A stretch of DNA of 64,000 nucleotides from JAJEAO01 sp963667635 (GTDB lineage Bacteria; Acidobacteriota; Vicinamibacteria; Marinacidobacterales; Marinacidobacteraceae). The notes beneath the pieces are model-generated. The model saw only the letters and a program-made list of their open reading frames with translations, was not told where the DNA came from and ran no database searches. Of the stretch, positions 27,587 to 35,549 are shown in pieces. The stretch is from NCBI GenBank assembly GCA_965232015.1, contig OZ246946.1:3596001-3660000 (forward strand), given 5' to 3'. Position 1 is the stretch's first letter, and each line of letters starts with the position of its first letter. The position numbers and the translations under genes are program-made.

Positions 27587-28113
27587 CGCGTGTGGCTTTT
27601 GGGGGACGGGTCGAGGAGCACGTGCTGGATCACGCACGCCGGCCACGTCCGGTATTCCGGGTGTCCCGGCGCGGCGTAGCGAATGGTGTTGCCCCGGATG
27701 GACCCCGGCCAGGTCGCCACGACCGGCCGGTCGCGGGCCAGGGAGCGGAGGAGTTCCAGAGGGTTCTGCCTCAGGTCCGCCGAGGACAGGATCTCGATGT
27801 TGTCGAGCAGAACGGGCTCAGGTGTCTTCCCTGAACGACCGAGAGCGGTCTGGCGAAAAAGCTGCGACACGCGCAGTGGTCGCTCTCGCGGGCTGAGTTC
27901 GAGGAGCCGGCGTGACATCTCCAGGCCGAGGTTGACGACTTGGGCGCCTGTCCGGTCCGCGACTTCGTGGAGGCACAGCGTCTTGCCCGCGCTCCGGCCG
28001 CCCACGATCAGCATGAGCTGGTGGCGGAGCTGCCGCAAGTGAGGCAGCCGACCAACGACCTCGTCAGCGGCCGTGGAGGCGCGGGCACGAGCAGTATCGG
28101 AGAGCAGTTGCAC
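27583..28113 (-). CDS. brxF: BREX-3 P-loop protein BrxF
   Basis: A 176-residue P-loop protein. Walker A is GGRSAGKT (38-45) and a Walker B-like VLLDNIEIL has Asp104. The stretches NLGLEMSRRLLEL, RPLRV and the late AAPGHPEYR match BrxF, the small ATPase that heads BREX type 3 operons. The start is GTG at 28113. It has no good ribosome site, but a GATAAT hexamer on the minus strand (28128-28133) lies about 14 bases upstream. It is the first gene of the minus-strand defence operon. Confidence 0.85.
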   Translation of the reverse strand: MQLLSDTARARASTAADEVVGRLPHLRQLRHQLMLIVGGRSAGKTLCLHEVADRTGAQVVNLGLEMSRRLLELSPRERPLRVSQLFRQTALGRSGKTPEPVLLDNIEILSSADLRQNPLELLRSLARDRPVVATWPGSIRGNTIRYAAPGHPEYRTWPACVIQHVLLDPSPKSHTR

Positions 28114-28127
28114 AGGGTCGGAGGCGC

Positions 28128-28133
28128 ATTATC
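28128..28133 (-). promoter_or_regulatory. Possible -10 element of the BREX operon
   Basis: GATAAT on the minus strand in otherwise very G+C-rich sequence, about 14 bases before the brxF GTG. No recognisable -35 box is seen, and the transcript would be nearly leaderless. Offered as a weak candidate only. Confidence 0.25.
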
Positions 28134-28236
28134 CCCCGGACCGGCGGCCGTGGGACCGGAGGACCGGACGCTCCGCGTCACATCCGAACCCCCGGCGGTG
28201 GGGCCATGCCGGAGCCGAGTGCACCCGCCGGTATCG

Positions 28237-28260
28237 GGCGCCGGTCTCCAGACCGGCGCC
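28237..28260. repeat. REP-like palindrome (GGTC/GACC stem)
   Basis: GGCGCCGGTCT and AGACCGGCGCC form an 11-bp perfect stem. It is the same design as the REP at 11947 but with paired base changes. It lies in the 182-bp gap between the BREX operon promoter region and the phosphatase gene. Confidence 0.8.
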
Positions 28261-28295
28261 TCGGTGTCGAGGGCGCCTCCGGAACGCAGCCGGCG

Positions 28296-29072
28296 CTATC
28301 CGCGGACTTCGGCGAGGAGTTCGAGCACCTCGTCGTGGAGGGCGCCGTTCGTACTCAGGGCGTTGGGGCCGTGGATCGTTCGGTTGCCGTCCCAGTCGGT
28401 GAACCGGCCGCCCGCCTCCTCGAGGATCGGCAGGAAAGGACTCGAGTCCCACGCCTTCATCTCCGGATCGAGGGCGATCTCGGAACGGCCGGTGCAGACG
28501 AGCGAGTGGCCGAAGGCGTCGCCCCAGGTGCGGCGGACCGCGCCCCGGGCGCCGACGGCGTCCCAGATCGGGCCGATGGTCGCCGGGTCGGTCGTGGTGG
28601 CGAGCGCGTTGGCGATGTTCGTCACCTTCGACACTCGGGCCGGGCGTCCGTTCCAGAACGCGCCCACATCCCGGGCGCCCGAGACCATCTCGCCCACTCC
28701 GGCGAGGTTGGAGACTCCGACGACGGCCTCGCCGGAGATTTCGAGCCCGATCAGCACCCCGAACAGCGGGACCCCGTGGATGAACGAGGTCGTGCCGTCG
28801 ATCGGGTCGAGGATCCAGCGGTGCGTGGGATCGGAACCGGACTCCCCGTCCTCCTCGCCGAGGACGCGGTGGCCGGGGAACTTCGCCTCGATGCGCTTGC
28901 GAAGCAATCGCTCGCAGGCGACGTCGGCTTCGGTCACCGGGGTGCGGTCGGGCTTGGTGGTGACTCCCACGCCGACCTGGAAGTGACGCATCACGAGGCG
29001 TCCGGCCTCCCAGGCGATCTCGGTGGCGAAGTCGAGGAGTTCCCGGTTGCTCGCCGGGTGTCGGTCGGTCAC
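28296..29072 (-). CDS. Inositol monophosphatase family protein (HisN/SuhB-like)
   Basis: A 258-residue member of the Li+-sensitive phosphatase superfamily. Motifs are GEEDGES, WILDPIDGTTSFIHG and WDSSPFLPILEEAGG, which together bind two or three Mg ions. GTG at 29072 is chosen because AAAGGAGG lies at ideal spacing; longer in-frame starts cross a repeat. Close relatives hydrolyse inositol phosphate or histidinol phosphate. TTSF replaces TTNF in the second motif, a pattern common in the HisN-type subgroup (family knowledge, not proof). It is divergent from the DUF5916 gene. Confidence 0.85.
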   Translation of the reverse strand: MTDRHPASNRELLDFATEIAWEAGRLVMRHFQVGVGVTTKPDRTPVTEADVACERLLRKRIEAKFPGHRVLGEEDGESGSDPTHRWILDPIDGTTSFIHGVPLFGVLIGLEISGEAVVGVSNLAGVGEMVSGARDVGAFWNGRPARVSKVTNIANALATTTDPATIGPIWDAVGARGAVRRTWGDAFGHSLVCTGRSEIALDPEMKAWDSSPFLPILEEAGGRFTDWDGNRTIHGPNALSTNGALHDEVLELLAEVRG

Positions 29073-29160
29073 GAAAAGCCTCCTTTGGGGGAATCGCGGC
29101 GACGGGCCGCGTTCGGCTGCGACGGCGCGAACTATGCCATCCGCAGCCAGCTCTGCCGGC

Positions 29161-29199
29161 GCGCCGGACTCCACCAGTTCTCCCGGTGGGGGGCCGGCA
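29161..29199. repeat. Composite REP-like repeat
   Basis: GCGCCGGACTCC arm, CCAGTTCTCCCGGTGGGG core and GCCGGCA end. The reverse complement recurs almost exactly at 59162-59203. It lies in the 373-bp gap (29073-29445) between divergent genes. Confidence 0.75.
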
Positions 29200-29278
29200 T
29201 TCCCAAGGCCACGCTGCCGGACCCCGCCCCGCCCCCGGCCCGCCCCCACCGGGAGAACTGGCCGGAAGAACTGGCCGG

Positions 29279-29346
29279 GAGAACCGGGTCAGCCGGCCGC
29301 CTCACCACTCCCGGTGCTCGCGCGACTTCCTCCACCGGCTGAGCTC
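29279..29346. repeat. Degenerate end of the 248-bp repeat element
   Basis: This stretch aligns with the right part of the element at 62464-62711 (gagaaccgggtcagccgg, then tcggtgctc-like, then a decayed ccaccggctga in place of ccacaggctga). The DnaA-like 9-mer is destroyed. The rest of the 373-bp gap shows only G+C-rich sequence and short inverted pieces of the same motif. Confidence 0.6.
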
Positions 29347-29445
29347 GCCCGCTCGTTACCGGCGTTCACGCTCGGACTCGCTTCCCCGGGCCGCTCGATC
29401 CTGCGGCACGGCGGCCAGGCCTCGGCGAGGTAAATTTGCAAGGCT

Positions 29446-31677
29446 ATGCCTCGCCTCGTCCTTCTCCCAGCGCTTCTGGGCGGCCTGACGGTCGCCTCCC
29501 CGCTCCTCGCGGACGACGAAACCGCGAACGCCACGCGGATCGGCCGTGCAGCGCCGGCGATCGAGGCGCCGGCGATCGACGGGCGGCTGGATGAGGACGT
29601 TTGGGCGGCGGCCGAACCCATCACCGACTTCATTCAGGCGAATCCGTTCGAGGGGGAGCCCTCCACCGAGCGCACCGAGGTCCGCATCCTGTTCGACGAC
29701 GACGCGGTTTACATCGGCGCGATGCTCTACGACTCCGATCCGTCGGGGATCATCGCCACCGACGCCCGCCGCGACTCGGGGCTGGACGACTCCGACTCGT
29801 TCCGCGTCATCTTCGACACGTATCACGATCTCCAGAACGGGTTCGTGTTCGGGACGACGCCGTCGGGCCTCGAATACGACGGGCAGGTGAGCAACGCTGG
29901 CGGCGGAGGCGGCTTTGGCGGGGGCGGCCCCCAGATGCGTCGGGCCGGGACCGGCTCCGGGGGCGGATTCAACCTGAACTGGGATGCGAGCTGGACGGTG
30001 GCGACTCACGTCGGGGACGAGGGCTGGTCGGCGGAGTTCGCGATTCCGCTGCGGACGCTCCGCTATGACAACAGCCCGCAGACATGGGGGCTGAACTTCC
30101 AGCGCAACATCCGCCGGAAGCGCGAGGAGACCTACTGGTCTCCCATCCAGCGGATCTACAACCTCTACCGGCTCTCCTCCGCCGGGGAACTCCACGGCCT
30201 GGAGCTGCGGACACCGAGGAACGTCCAGATCACGCCCTACGCGCTCGGCGCCGGGGGCCGGGACTTCTCGCTGGAAACCGAGGTCCAGACCCAGTACGAC
30301 TTTGGCGCCGACGCCAAGGTCGGGATCACGCCCAGCCTGAACATGGACCTGACCTGGAACACCGACTTCGCCCAGGTCGAGGTGGACGACCAGCAGATCA
30401 ACCTGACCCGGTTCAACCTGTTCTTTCCCGAGAAGCGGCCGTTCTTCCTCGAAAACGCCGGGAACTTCTCGATGGGGGCCCCCGGCTCGGTGGATCTGTT
30501 CTTCAGTCGCAGGATCGGCATCGGTCCGGGCGGGGCGCGCGTTCCCATCCTCGGTGGCGCCCGGCTCTCGGGCAAGGCTGGCGACTACAACCTGGGTTTC
30601 CTCAACATGCAGACCGAGGAGGTCGCCGGAGTCGTTGCCGCGAACAACTTCACCGTCGCCAGCCTGAGCCGCGAGTTCGGCCAGCGATCCTCGATCGGCG
30701 CCATGGTCGTGAACAAGATGGGTACCGGGGACGCCTCGCTCGATGACGACTGGAACCGGACCTGGGGCGTGGACGGCCAGCTCGGGATCGGTGAGGCGTT
30801 CACCTTCAGCGGGTTCGCGGCGCGGACCCAGACTCCGGGCTTCGAGGACCTCGGTGGCGAGTATGCCTACCGGGGCCGCGGCGAGTACTTCAGCAACCGG
30901 CTCCGCCTCTGGCTCGGGATGACCGAGGTGCAGGAGAACTTCAACCCGGAGGCCGGGTTCCTCCGGCGCAGCGCCTACCGGAACCTCGACTACGGCTACT
31001 TCAGCTACCACCGCCCGAGCTGGGCGCCCATCCTCCGCGAGTTGCGGCCGCACATCACCTACAGCGGCTTCCGGACGCTCGATGGGTTCCTCGAGACCTC
31101 CCGACTCCATGTGGACTCGCACGTGGACTTCGAAAACGGCTGGTACCTCAGCCCGGCGATGAACCGGATCGTGGAAGGCCTCCAGGAGCCTTTCGAGATT
31201 CGCGAAGGCATCGTGGTCCCGGCCGGGACCTACGAGCACTGGCAGCTCGGATGGCGCTGGAACACGAACCGGGCCGACGCGCTCTCCTACAGCGGCGGGC
31301 TCGACTATGGCGGCTTCCTCTCCGGTGAGCAGCGGACGGTGGACACCACCGTGAACCTCCGTTGGGGGACTCGCCTGGTGACTGCGATCTCGTGGCTCTA
31401 CAACGACATCCAGCTCGTCGAGGGGAACTTCGTCGCCAACCTGGGTCAGTTCCGCGCCTCGCTCAACTTCACCCCCCTGATCTACCTCCAGACGCTCTTC
31501 CAGTACAACGATGACGCCGATGTCTGGTCCTCGAATGTCCGGTTCAACTGGCTGAGCACCGCCGGGACCGGCCTGTTCATCGTGTACAACGACACCGAGG
31601 GTCTCGGGAACACCCTCATCGGCCCGCAGAACCGCAGTCTCACCGTCAAGTACACCCGCCAGTTCGACCTGAACTAG
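29446..31677 (+). CDS. DUF5916/CBM9-like outer-membrane protein
   Basis: A 743-residue secreted protein. A signal peptide (residues about 1-22, ending LLADD) is followed by a CBM9-like beta-sandwich (IDGRLDEDVWAAAEP, FDDDAVYIGA) to about residue 220. A long C-terminal region follows with many short amphipathic strands and a terminal FDLN, consistent with an outer-membrane barrel (DUF5916). A glycine-rich loop (GGGGGFGGGG) sits near residue 155. The family is common in Acidobacteriota and Gemmatimonadota; the ligand is unknown. Two strong hairpins lie immediately after the stop. Confidence 0.85.
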   Translation: MPRLVLLPALLGGLTVASPLLADDETANATRIGRAAPAIEAPAIDGRLDEDVWAAAEPITDFIQANPFEGEPSTERTEVRILFDDDAVYIGAMLYDSDPSGIIATDARRDSGLDDSDSFRVIFDTYHDLQNGFVFGTTPSGLEYDGQVSNAGGGGGFGGGGPQMRRAGTGSGGGFNLNWDASWTVATHVGDEGWSAEFAIPLRTLRYDNSPQTWGLNFQRNIRRKREETYWSPIQRIYNLYRLSSAGELHGLELRTPRNVQITPYALGAGGRDFSLETEVQTQYDFGADAKVGITPSLNMDLTWNTDFAQVEVDDQQINLTRFNLFFPEKRPFFLENAGNFSMGAPGSVDLFFSRRIGIGPGGARVPILGGARLSGKAGDYNLGFLNMQTEEVAGVVAANNFTVASLSREFGQRSSIGAMVVNKMGTGDASLDDDWNRTWGVDGQLGIGEAFTFSGFAARTQTPGFEDLGGEYAYRGRGEYFSNRLRLWLGMTEVQENFNPEAGFLRRSAYRNLDYGYFSYHRPSWAPILRELRPHITYSGFRTLDGFLETSRLHVDSHVDFENGWYLSPAMNRIVEGLQEPFEIREGIVVPAGTYEHWQLGWRWNTNRADALSYSGGLDYGGFLSGEQRTVDTTVNLRWGTRLVTAISWLYNDIQLVEGNFVANLGQFRASLNFTPLIYLQTLFQYNDDADVWSSNVRFNWLSTAGTGLFIVYNDTEGLGNTLIGPQNRSLTVKYTRQFDLN

Positions 31678-31732
31678 GAGCCGAAGTCAGCTTGTCGGCT
31701 CCCGCTCCGGGAGGCGTCTCCCGTCCCGGAGC
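31677..31732 (+). terminator. Two tandem hairpins after the DUF5916 gene
   Basis: Hairpin 1 has arms GGAGCCGA/TCGGCTCC (31677-31702). Hairpin 2 has arms GCTCCGGGA/TCCCGGAGC (31704-31732). Neither is followed by a T-run. They start at the last base of the stop codon, so they may stabilise the 3' end or attenuate readthrough into the next gene. Confidence 0.5.
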
Positions 31733-31750
31733 CCGGAGGCGTCTCTGCTG

Positions 31751-32533
31751 ATGGGCTTCCTGGTCGCCGCGCTCTCCGGCCTCTACACGTCCCTGTGGGG
31801 GGCGTTCAAGGACTCTCCGTGGGAGGGGTTCAAGCCGCGGACCTTCCCGCGGAGCATCCTGTTCTCTCTTGTCATCTTCGGCGGACTGCTCGCGGTTCCG
31901 ACGCTCCGGGAGCGGATCGGTGGGCTCGGGCTGGCGCAGCTCTTCTTCCTGGTGATGGGGCTCGAGCGATTCCTCACCGAGCTCTACAAGGGCTGCTTCC
32001 GGACCGAGCCGCAGGACAAGTACTTCGTGCCGTCGCAGCTCGCGATCCTGGGGCGGCCGGTCCGGAGCCGGGCGCTCCGGATGGCGGCCGGAGTGGTGCT
32101 GGTTTCCGCGGTTCTCGCCGTTCTCCTCCTGGGCCGGCCGGTGGAGGGATTCTGGGGCTATCTCCTCGTCGCCTATGGGACCGGGCTGCTCGTTTCGGGA
32201 GGCGGGGCGTGGAAGGACGCGCCGTTCGAGGGCTTCCTGTTCCTCAAATTCCTCCGCTCGGGACTGGCGTTGGCCGTCGTCTCTCCGATCTTCTACTGGC
32301 TGCGCGATCCGGCCGATCCGATCGCCCTCGGGCTCCTGATCTACATGAACGGCGGGCTCGAGCGCTTCCTGGTGGAGTACTACAAGACCTACATCCAGCG
32401 GAACATGTCGGGAAAGTTCCGTCCCGATCTCCCGCGCGTCGAGACCCGGCGCCGCGAAGAGCTGCACGTCCTGGCCTGGGTTCTCATCGTCGCGGTGGCG
32501 GTCGTGATCGTCGTCGAGTCGGGCTCGGGATAG
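31751..32533 (+). CDS. Integral membrane protein with two-fold internal repeat, function unknown
   Basis: A 260-residue membrane protein with about six hydrophobic segments. Two halves resemble each other: AFKDSPWEGF...FPRSILFS and GLERFLTELYKGC in the first, AWKDAPFEGF...FLRSGLALA and GLERFLVEYYKTY in the second. A final transmembrane helix (LAWVLIVAVAVVIVV) follows a charged loop. The duplication suggests an inverted or parallel two-domain fold as in small transporters. No family is recognised. It sits 23 bp before a GMC oxidoreductase on the same strand. Confidence 0.65.
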   Translation: MGFLVAALSGLYTSLWGAFKDSPWEGFKPRTFPRSILFSLVIFGGLLAVPTLRERIGGLGLAQLFFLVMGLERFLTELYKGCFRTEPQDKYFVPSQLAILGRPVRSRALRMAAGVVLVSAVLAVLLLGRPVEGFWGYLLVAYGTGLLVSGGGAWKDAPFEGFLFLKFLRSGLALAVVSPIFYWLRDPADPIALGLLIYMNGGLERFLVEYYKTYIQRNMSGKFRPDLPRVETRRREELHVLAWVLIVAVAVVIVVESGSG

Positions 32534-32556
32534 GCGCGCCGCTCCATCGGCACCCC

Positions 32557-34056
32557 ATGGCCCACGACGCTGTCGTCATCGGCTCGGGTCTCGGTGGCGC
32601 CATGGCGGCGCGCCGGTTTCTGGAGGCCGGGGCCCGCGTCGTCGTGCTCGAGCGAGGCGGCTGGCCCCGGCGCGATCGGGGGGACTGGGACCCGATGGAG
32701 ATCCTCCGCCGCCACCGCTACGCCGGCCCGGCCCCGCTCCACGTCCGCCAGCGCGGGGACTCCGGATTCCGGCCGATGCCGCAGAACGAGACCGTGGGAG
32801 GCATGTCGGTCTTCTATGGCGGCGCCGCCCTCCGGCTCCGCGCATCCGACTTCGCGCGGTGGCCGATCGCCTACGACGACCTCGAGCCCTACTACACCGA
32901 GGCCGAGCATGTCCTCGGCGTCCACGGGAGGGCCGGACTGGATCCGGTGGAGCCGCCTCGCTCCGGGCTCTATCCCTTCCGTCCCATCGCCCCCAGCCCT
33001 CCCGCCGAGCGGATTCGCACCGCCGGACTCCAGGTGGGGTTCCGCCCGTTCCCGATCCCGCTCGCGCTGGACTTCGGCGGCGAGCGCGGAAGCGCGTGCG
33101 TTCGTTGCAACACCTGCGACGGGTTCCCCTGCGCCATCGGCGCCAAGAACGACGCCGCCGGAATCCTGCGACGGGCGTCCCGGCGCGGGCTCGAGATCCG
33201 GTCCGGCATCGTCGTGCGGCGGCTCCTCTTCGAAGGGGCGCGGGTCGTTGGCGCCGAATGCCTCGAAACAGCCTCCGGACAGTCCCTCATCGTGGAGGGC
33301 GGGGTGTTCGTGCTCGCCGCGGGGGCAATCAGCAGCCCGACTGTGCTCCTTCGCTCGGACGCTCCCGGGCTCCGGGACCTCCCGGTCGGGCGTTTCCTGA
33401 TGCGCCACTGCAACGCGGTGGTCGCGGGGCTCTTTCCGTTCGTCACGAATCCGGACGGCGTCTTCCACAAGCAGGTCTGCTTCACGGACCTCTACGAGGC
33501 GGGCCGCGAGGAGGACGGGCTCGCCACCGGCGTGATCCAGGACATCTACACCCCGGCGCCGGAGGTCGTGCGTGAAGCCGCCGGGTGGTTCCGCGGGCTG
33601 CTTCTGGGCGATCCCGTGGTGCGCCGCCTCCAGAACCTGCTCTGCGTCGCCGAGGACGAACCCGATCCGGACAACCGCGTCAGCCTCGGACCCGAGAAGG
33701 ATGAGCTCGGGATGCCCCGGACGCTCGTCGAGCATCGCTACCGCCGGTCCGACGAGCAGCGACTCGGGCGGCTGACCCGGGCGGCAGGGGACATCCTCTC
33801 CGAAGCCGGCGCCCTCGCGACCCGCGTCTGGCCGATCTCGTCCTTTTCGCACGCGGTCGGCACGCTCCGCATGGGAGAGGGGACGGAGGACGCGGTGCTC
33901 GATCGGCGCGGCCGGGTCCGTGGGGTGCGCAACCTGTGGGTCACCGACGGGAGCGCCTTCCCGGCGTCGGGGGGTGTGAATCCGAGCCTCACCATCGCAG
34001 CGAACTCGCTGCGCGTCGCCGACGGCATCATCCACGGCGCTCCGGCGCCCGCCTGA
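32557..34056 (+). CDS. GMC-family FAD oxidoreductase
   Basis: A 499-residue flavoprotein. The dinucleotide-binding motif GSGLGGAMAARR is at residues 9-20, and ETVGGMSVFYGGAALRLR fits the GMC signature. The C-terminal FSHAVGTLRMG histidine and GVNPSLTIAANSLR asparagine form the usual active-site pair. A cysteine cluster CVRCNTCDGFPC near residue 188 is typical of the membrane-associated subgroup that hands electrons on instead of using O2. ATG at 32557. It likely oxidises a sugar or alcohol; the Gfo/Idh gene 10 bp downstream supports a role in sugar or sugar-lipid metabolism. Confidence 0.85.
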   Translation: MAHDAVVIGSGLGGAMAARRFLEAGARVVVLERGGWPRRDRGDWDPMEILRRHRYAGPAPLHVRQRGDSGFRPMPQNETVGGMSVFYGGAALRLRASDFARWPIAYDDLEPYYTEAEHVLGVHGRAGLDPVEPPRSGLYPFRPIAPSPPAERIRTAGLQVGFRPFPIPLALDFGGERGSACVRCNTCDGFPCAIGAKNDAAGILRRASRRGLEIRSGIVVRRLLFEGARVVGAECLETASGQSLIVEGGVFVLAAGAISSPTVLLRSDAPGLRDLPVGRFLMRHCNAVVAGLFPFVTNPDGVFHKQVCFTDLYEAGREEDGLATGVIQDIYTPAPEVVREAAGWFRGLLLGDPVVRRLQNLLCVAEDEPDPDNRVSLGPEKDELGMPRTLVEHRYRRSDEQRLGRLTRAAGDILSEAGALATRVWPISSFSHAVGTLRMGEGTEDAVLDRRGRVRGVRNLWVTDGSAFPASGGVNPSLTIAANSLRVADGIIHGAPAPA

Positions 34057-34066
34057 GCCGGATCTC

Positions 34067-35068
34067 GTGGCCGCGACCACCGCTTCCCGCCCAACGGTCG
34101 CCGTGGTCGGCTGCGGGCGGATCGGCCGGGTCCACGCCGCGAACCTGAAGGGCCGGGCGCGGCTCGTGTTCGCGAGCCGTCGGGCGCGTTCGGCGCGCGA
34201 ATTCGCCCGCCGCTTCGGTGGCGAGGCCGCGGCCGATCTCGGGGCCGTCCTCGCGCGGGACGATGTGACCGGGGTCGTCCTCGCCACCCCGCCCGAAGAC
34301 CATGCGGAACAGGCGCGGGCGGCGCTCGCGGCGGGCAAGCGGGTCCTCGTCGAGAAGCCGCTCGTCGCGCGTCCCGCCGAGCTGGCGGTGATCGCGAACG
34401 CGCTGCGAGGTCGCCCTCCGGGAGCGCTCCTGGTCGCGGAGAACTACCTCTACAAGCCCCTCCTCCGGGAGGCGAGGCGGTGGCGACGGGCGATCGGAGA
34501 GGTCCGACGGGTGCGGCTCTCCAAGCGCACCCGGCAGCGCACTCCCGACTGGCGCGGGGGCTATGGCGCGCTGCTCGAAGGCGGCATCCACTTCGTGGCG
34601 CTCCTCGGGGGGGTCCTGGACGAAACGCCGGACCGGGTGGAGGCCTCGTTCCCCGGCGGAGCGAGTCCGGAGCGGCGGAGCGAAGTGAGCGTCCGCTACC
34701 CCTCCGGTGCGAGCGCGGAGATCCGCTACGGCTGGGATACGCCGTCGCTTCCCGGCGGCGTCTTGCAGCACTCCCGCATCGAAGGCCGGGATGGACGCCT
34801 CGTGTTCGAGAGCAACGGCCTCTACTCGCTGCTCTGGTCCCGGACCTCAGGACGGTGGGCGCGCTTCCGGATGGGGCCTCTCGAGGATCTCATGGGTTTC
34901 CGCGCGATGACCGCGGACTTCCTGCGCATGCTTTCCGATCCAGATCATCGCCCGCACTCGGACTTCGCCCGCGCCCGGCGGGATCTGGAGCTGGTCTTCA
35001 CCGCCTACCGCAGCGCCGGTCTCGACCCGCGCGGCTTTGTGGAGCGCCGGTCTCCAGACCGGCACTGA
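34067..35068 (+). CDS. Gfo/Idh/MocA-family oxidoreductase
   Basis: A 333-residue NAD(P)-dependent oxidoreductase. The Rossmann motif VAVVGCGRIGRVHAAN is near residue 11 and the family's VEKPL lysine motif near residue 95. A GGIHFVALLGG stretch near residue 170 holds the catalytic-type histidine. The start is GTG at 34067, 10 bp after the GMC gene, so the two are probably co-transcribed. The final residues (VERRSPDRH) and the stop codon are supplied by a REP-like palindrome beginning at 35041, so the native C-terminus was probably slightly different. Substrate unknown. Confidence 0.83.
   Translation: MAATTASRPTVAVVGCGRIGRVHAANLKGRARLVFASRRARSAREFARRFGGEAAADLGAVLARDDVTGVVLATPPEDHAEQARAALAAGKRVLVEKPLVARPAELAVIANALRGRPPGALLVAENYLYKPLLREARRWRRAIGEVRRVRLSKRTRQRTPDWRGGYGALLEGGIHFVALLGGVLDETPDRVEASFPGGASPERRSEVSVRYPSGASAEIRYGWDTPSLPGGVLQHSRIEGRDGRLVFESNGLYSLLWSRTSGRWARFRMGPLEDLMGFRAMTADFLRMLSDPDHRPHSDFARARRDLELVFTAYRSAGLDPRGFVERRSPDRH
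35041..35065 (+). repeat. REP-like palindrome (GGTC/GACC stem) overlapping gene end
   Basis: GGAGC flank and stem GCCGGTCT/AGACCGGC. It encodes the last residues of the Gfo/Idh protein, whose TGA stop follows directly. Confidence 0.8.
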
Positions 35069-35078
35069 GAAGTCCTAT

Positions 35079-35103
35079 GGAGCGCCGCTCTCCAGAGCGG
35101 CAC
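35079..35103 (+). repeat. REP-like palindrome (GCTC/GAGC stem)
   Basis: GGAGC flank and stem GCCGCTCT/AGAGCGGC: same layout as neighbouring copies, with both arms changed so pairing is kept. Confidence 0.8.
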
Positions 35104-35128
35104 CTCGACCCGCCCGGCCTCGGTGAGT

Positions 35129-35157
35129 TGCCGGACTTCAGACTCCAGTCCGGCGCC
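35129..35157 (-). repeat. REP-like palindrome with enlarged loop
   Basis: TGCCGGACT ... AGTCCGGCG with a 9-bp insertion-like loop (tcagactcc), opposite orientation to 35079. Confidence 0.65.
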
Positions 35158-35210
35158 GCAACGGAAAGGCCGGCGCTCCATGCGGCGGCACCAACGCAGA
35201 GTGCTTCACG

Positions 35211-35235
35211 GTGCCGCTCTGGAGAGCGGCGCTCC
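35211..35235 (-). repeat. REP-like palindrome (GCTC/GAGC stem), inverted
   Basis: Exact inverted counterpart of 35079-35103. Half-sites also occur at about 35169 and 35241. These copies dominate the 481-bp gap 35069-35549. From 35260 to 35549 I see only G+C-rich sequence with no gene. Confidence 0.8.
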
Positions 35236-35549
35236 ATACGGAGAGCGGCGCCCTTGCGAGTTCGGCGCTCCGAAGTGTGGTACATTCCTTCGTGCGTCGG
35301 GTGGATTGATCACACCCCCTAACCATTCGGCGTCCGGATAGACCCGGGGGCTGTCGCCTCGAGACCCACCCCACCCCCACAGCGGCAGCCCGAAGGGGGC
35401 AGCGTCGGATTGAGCTCCGGCGCAGTGCGTTTCCGGGCATTCCGGCCCCGCCCGAATGCTTCCTGAGGTGCCCATGCGTGGCGCACAAACGGCACGCTCT
35501 CTGGAGAGTGGGGTCCGGCCGCGCCGTTGACGGGTTCCGCCGCCGGCGT

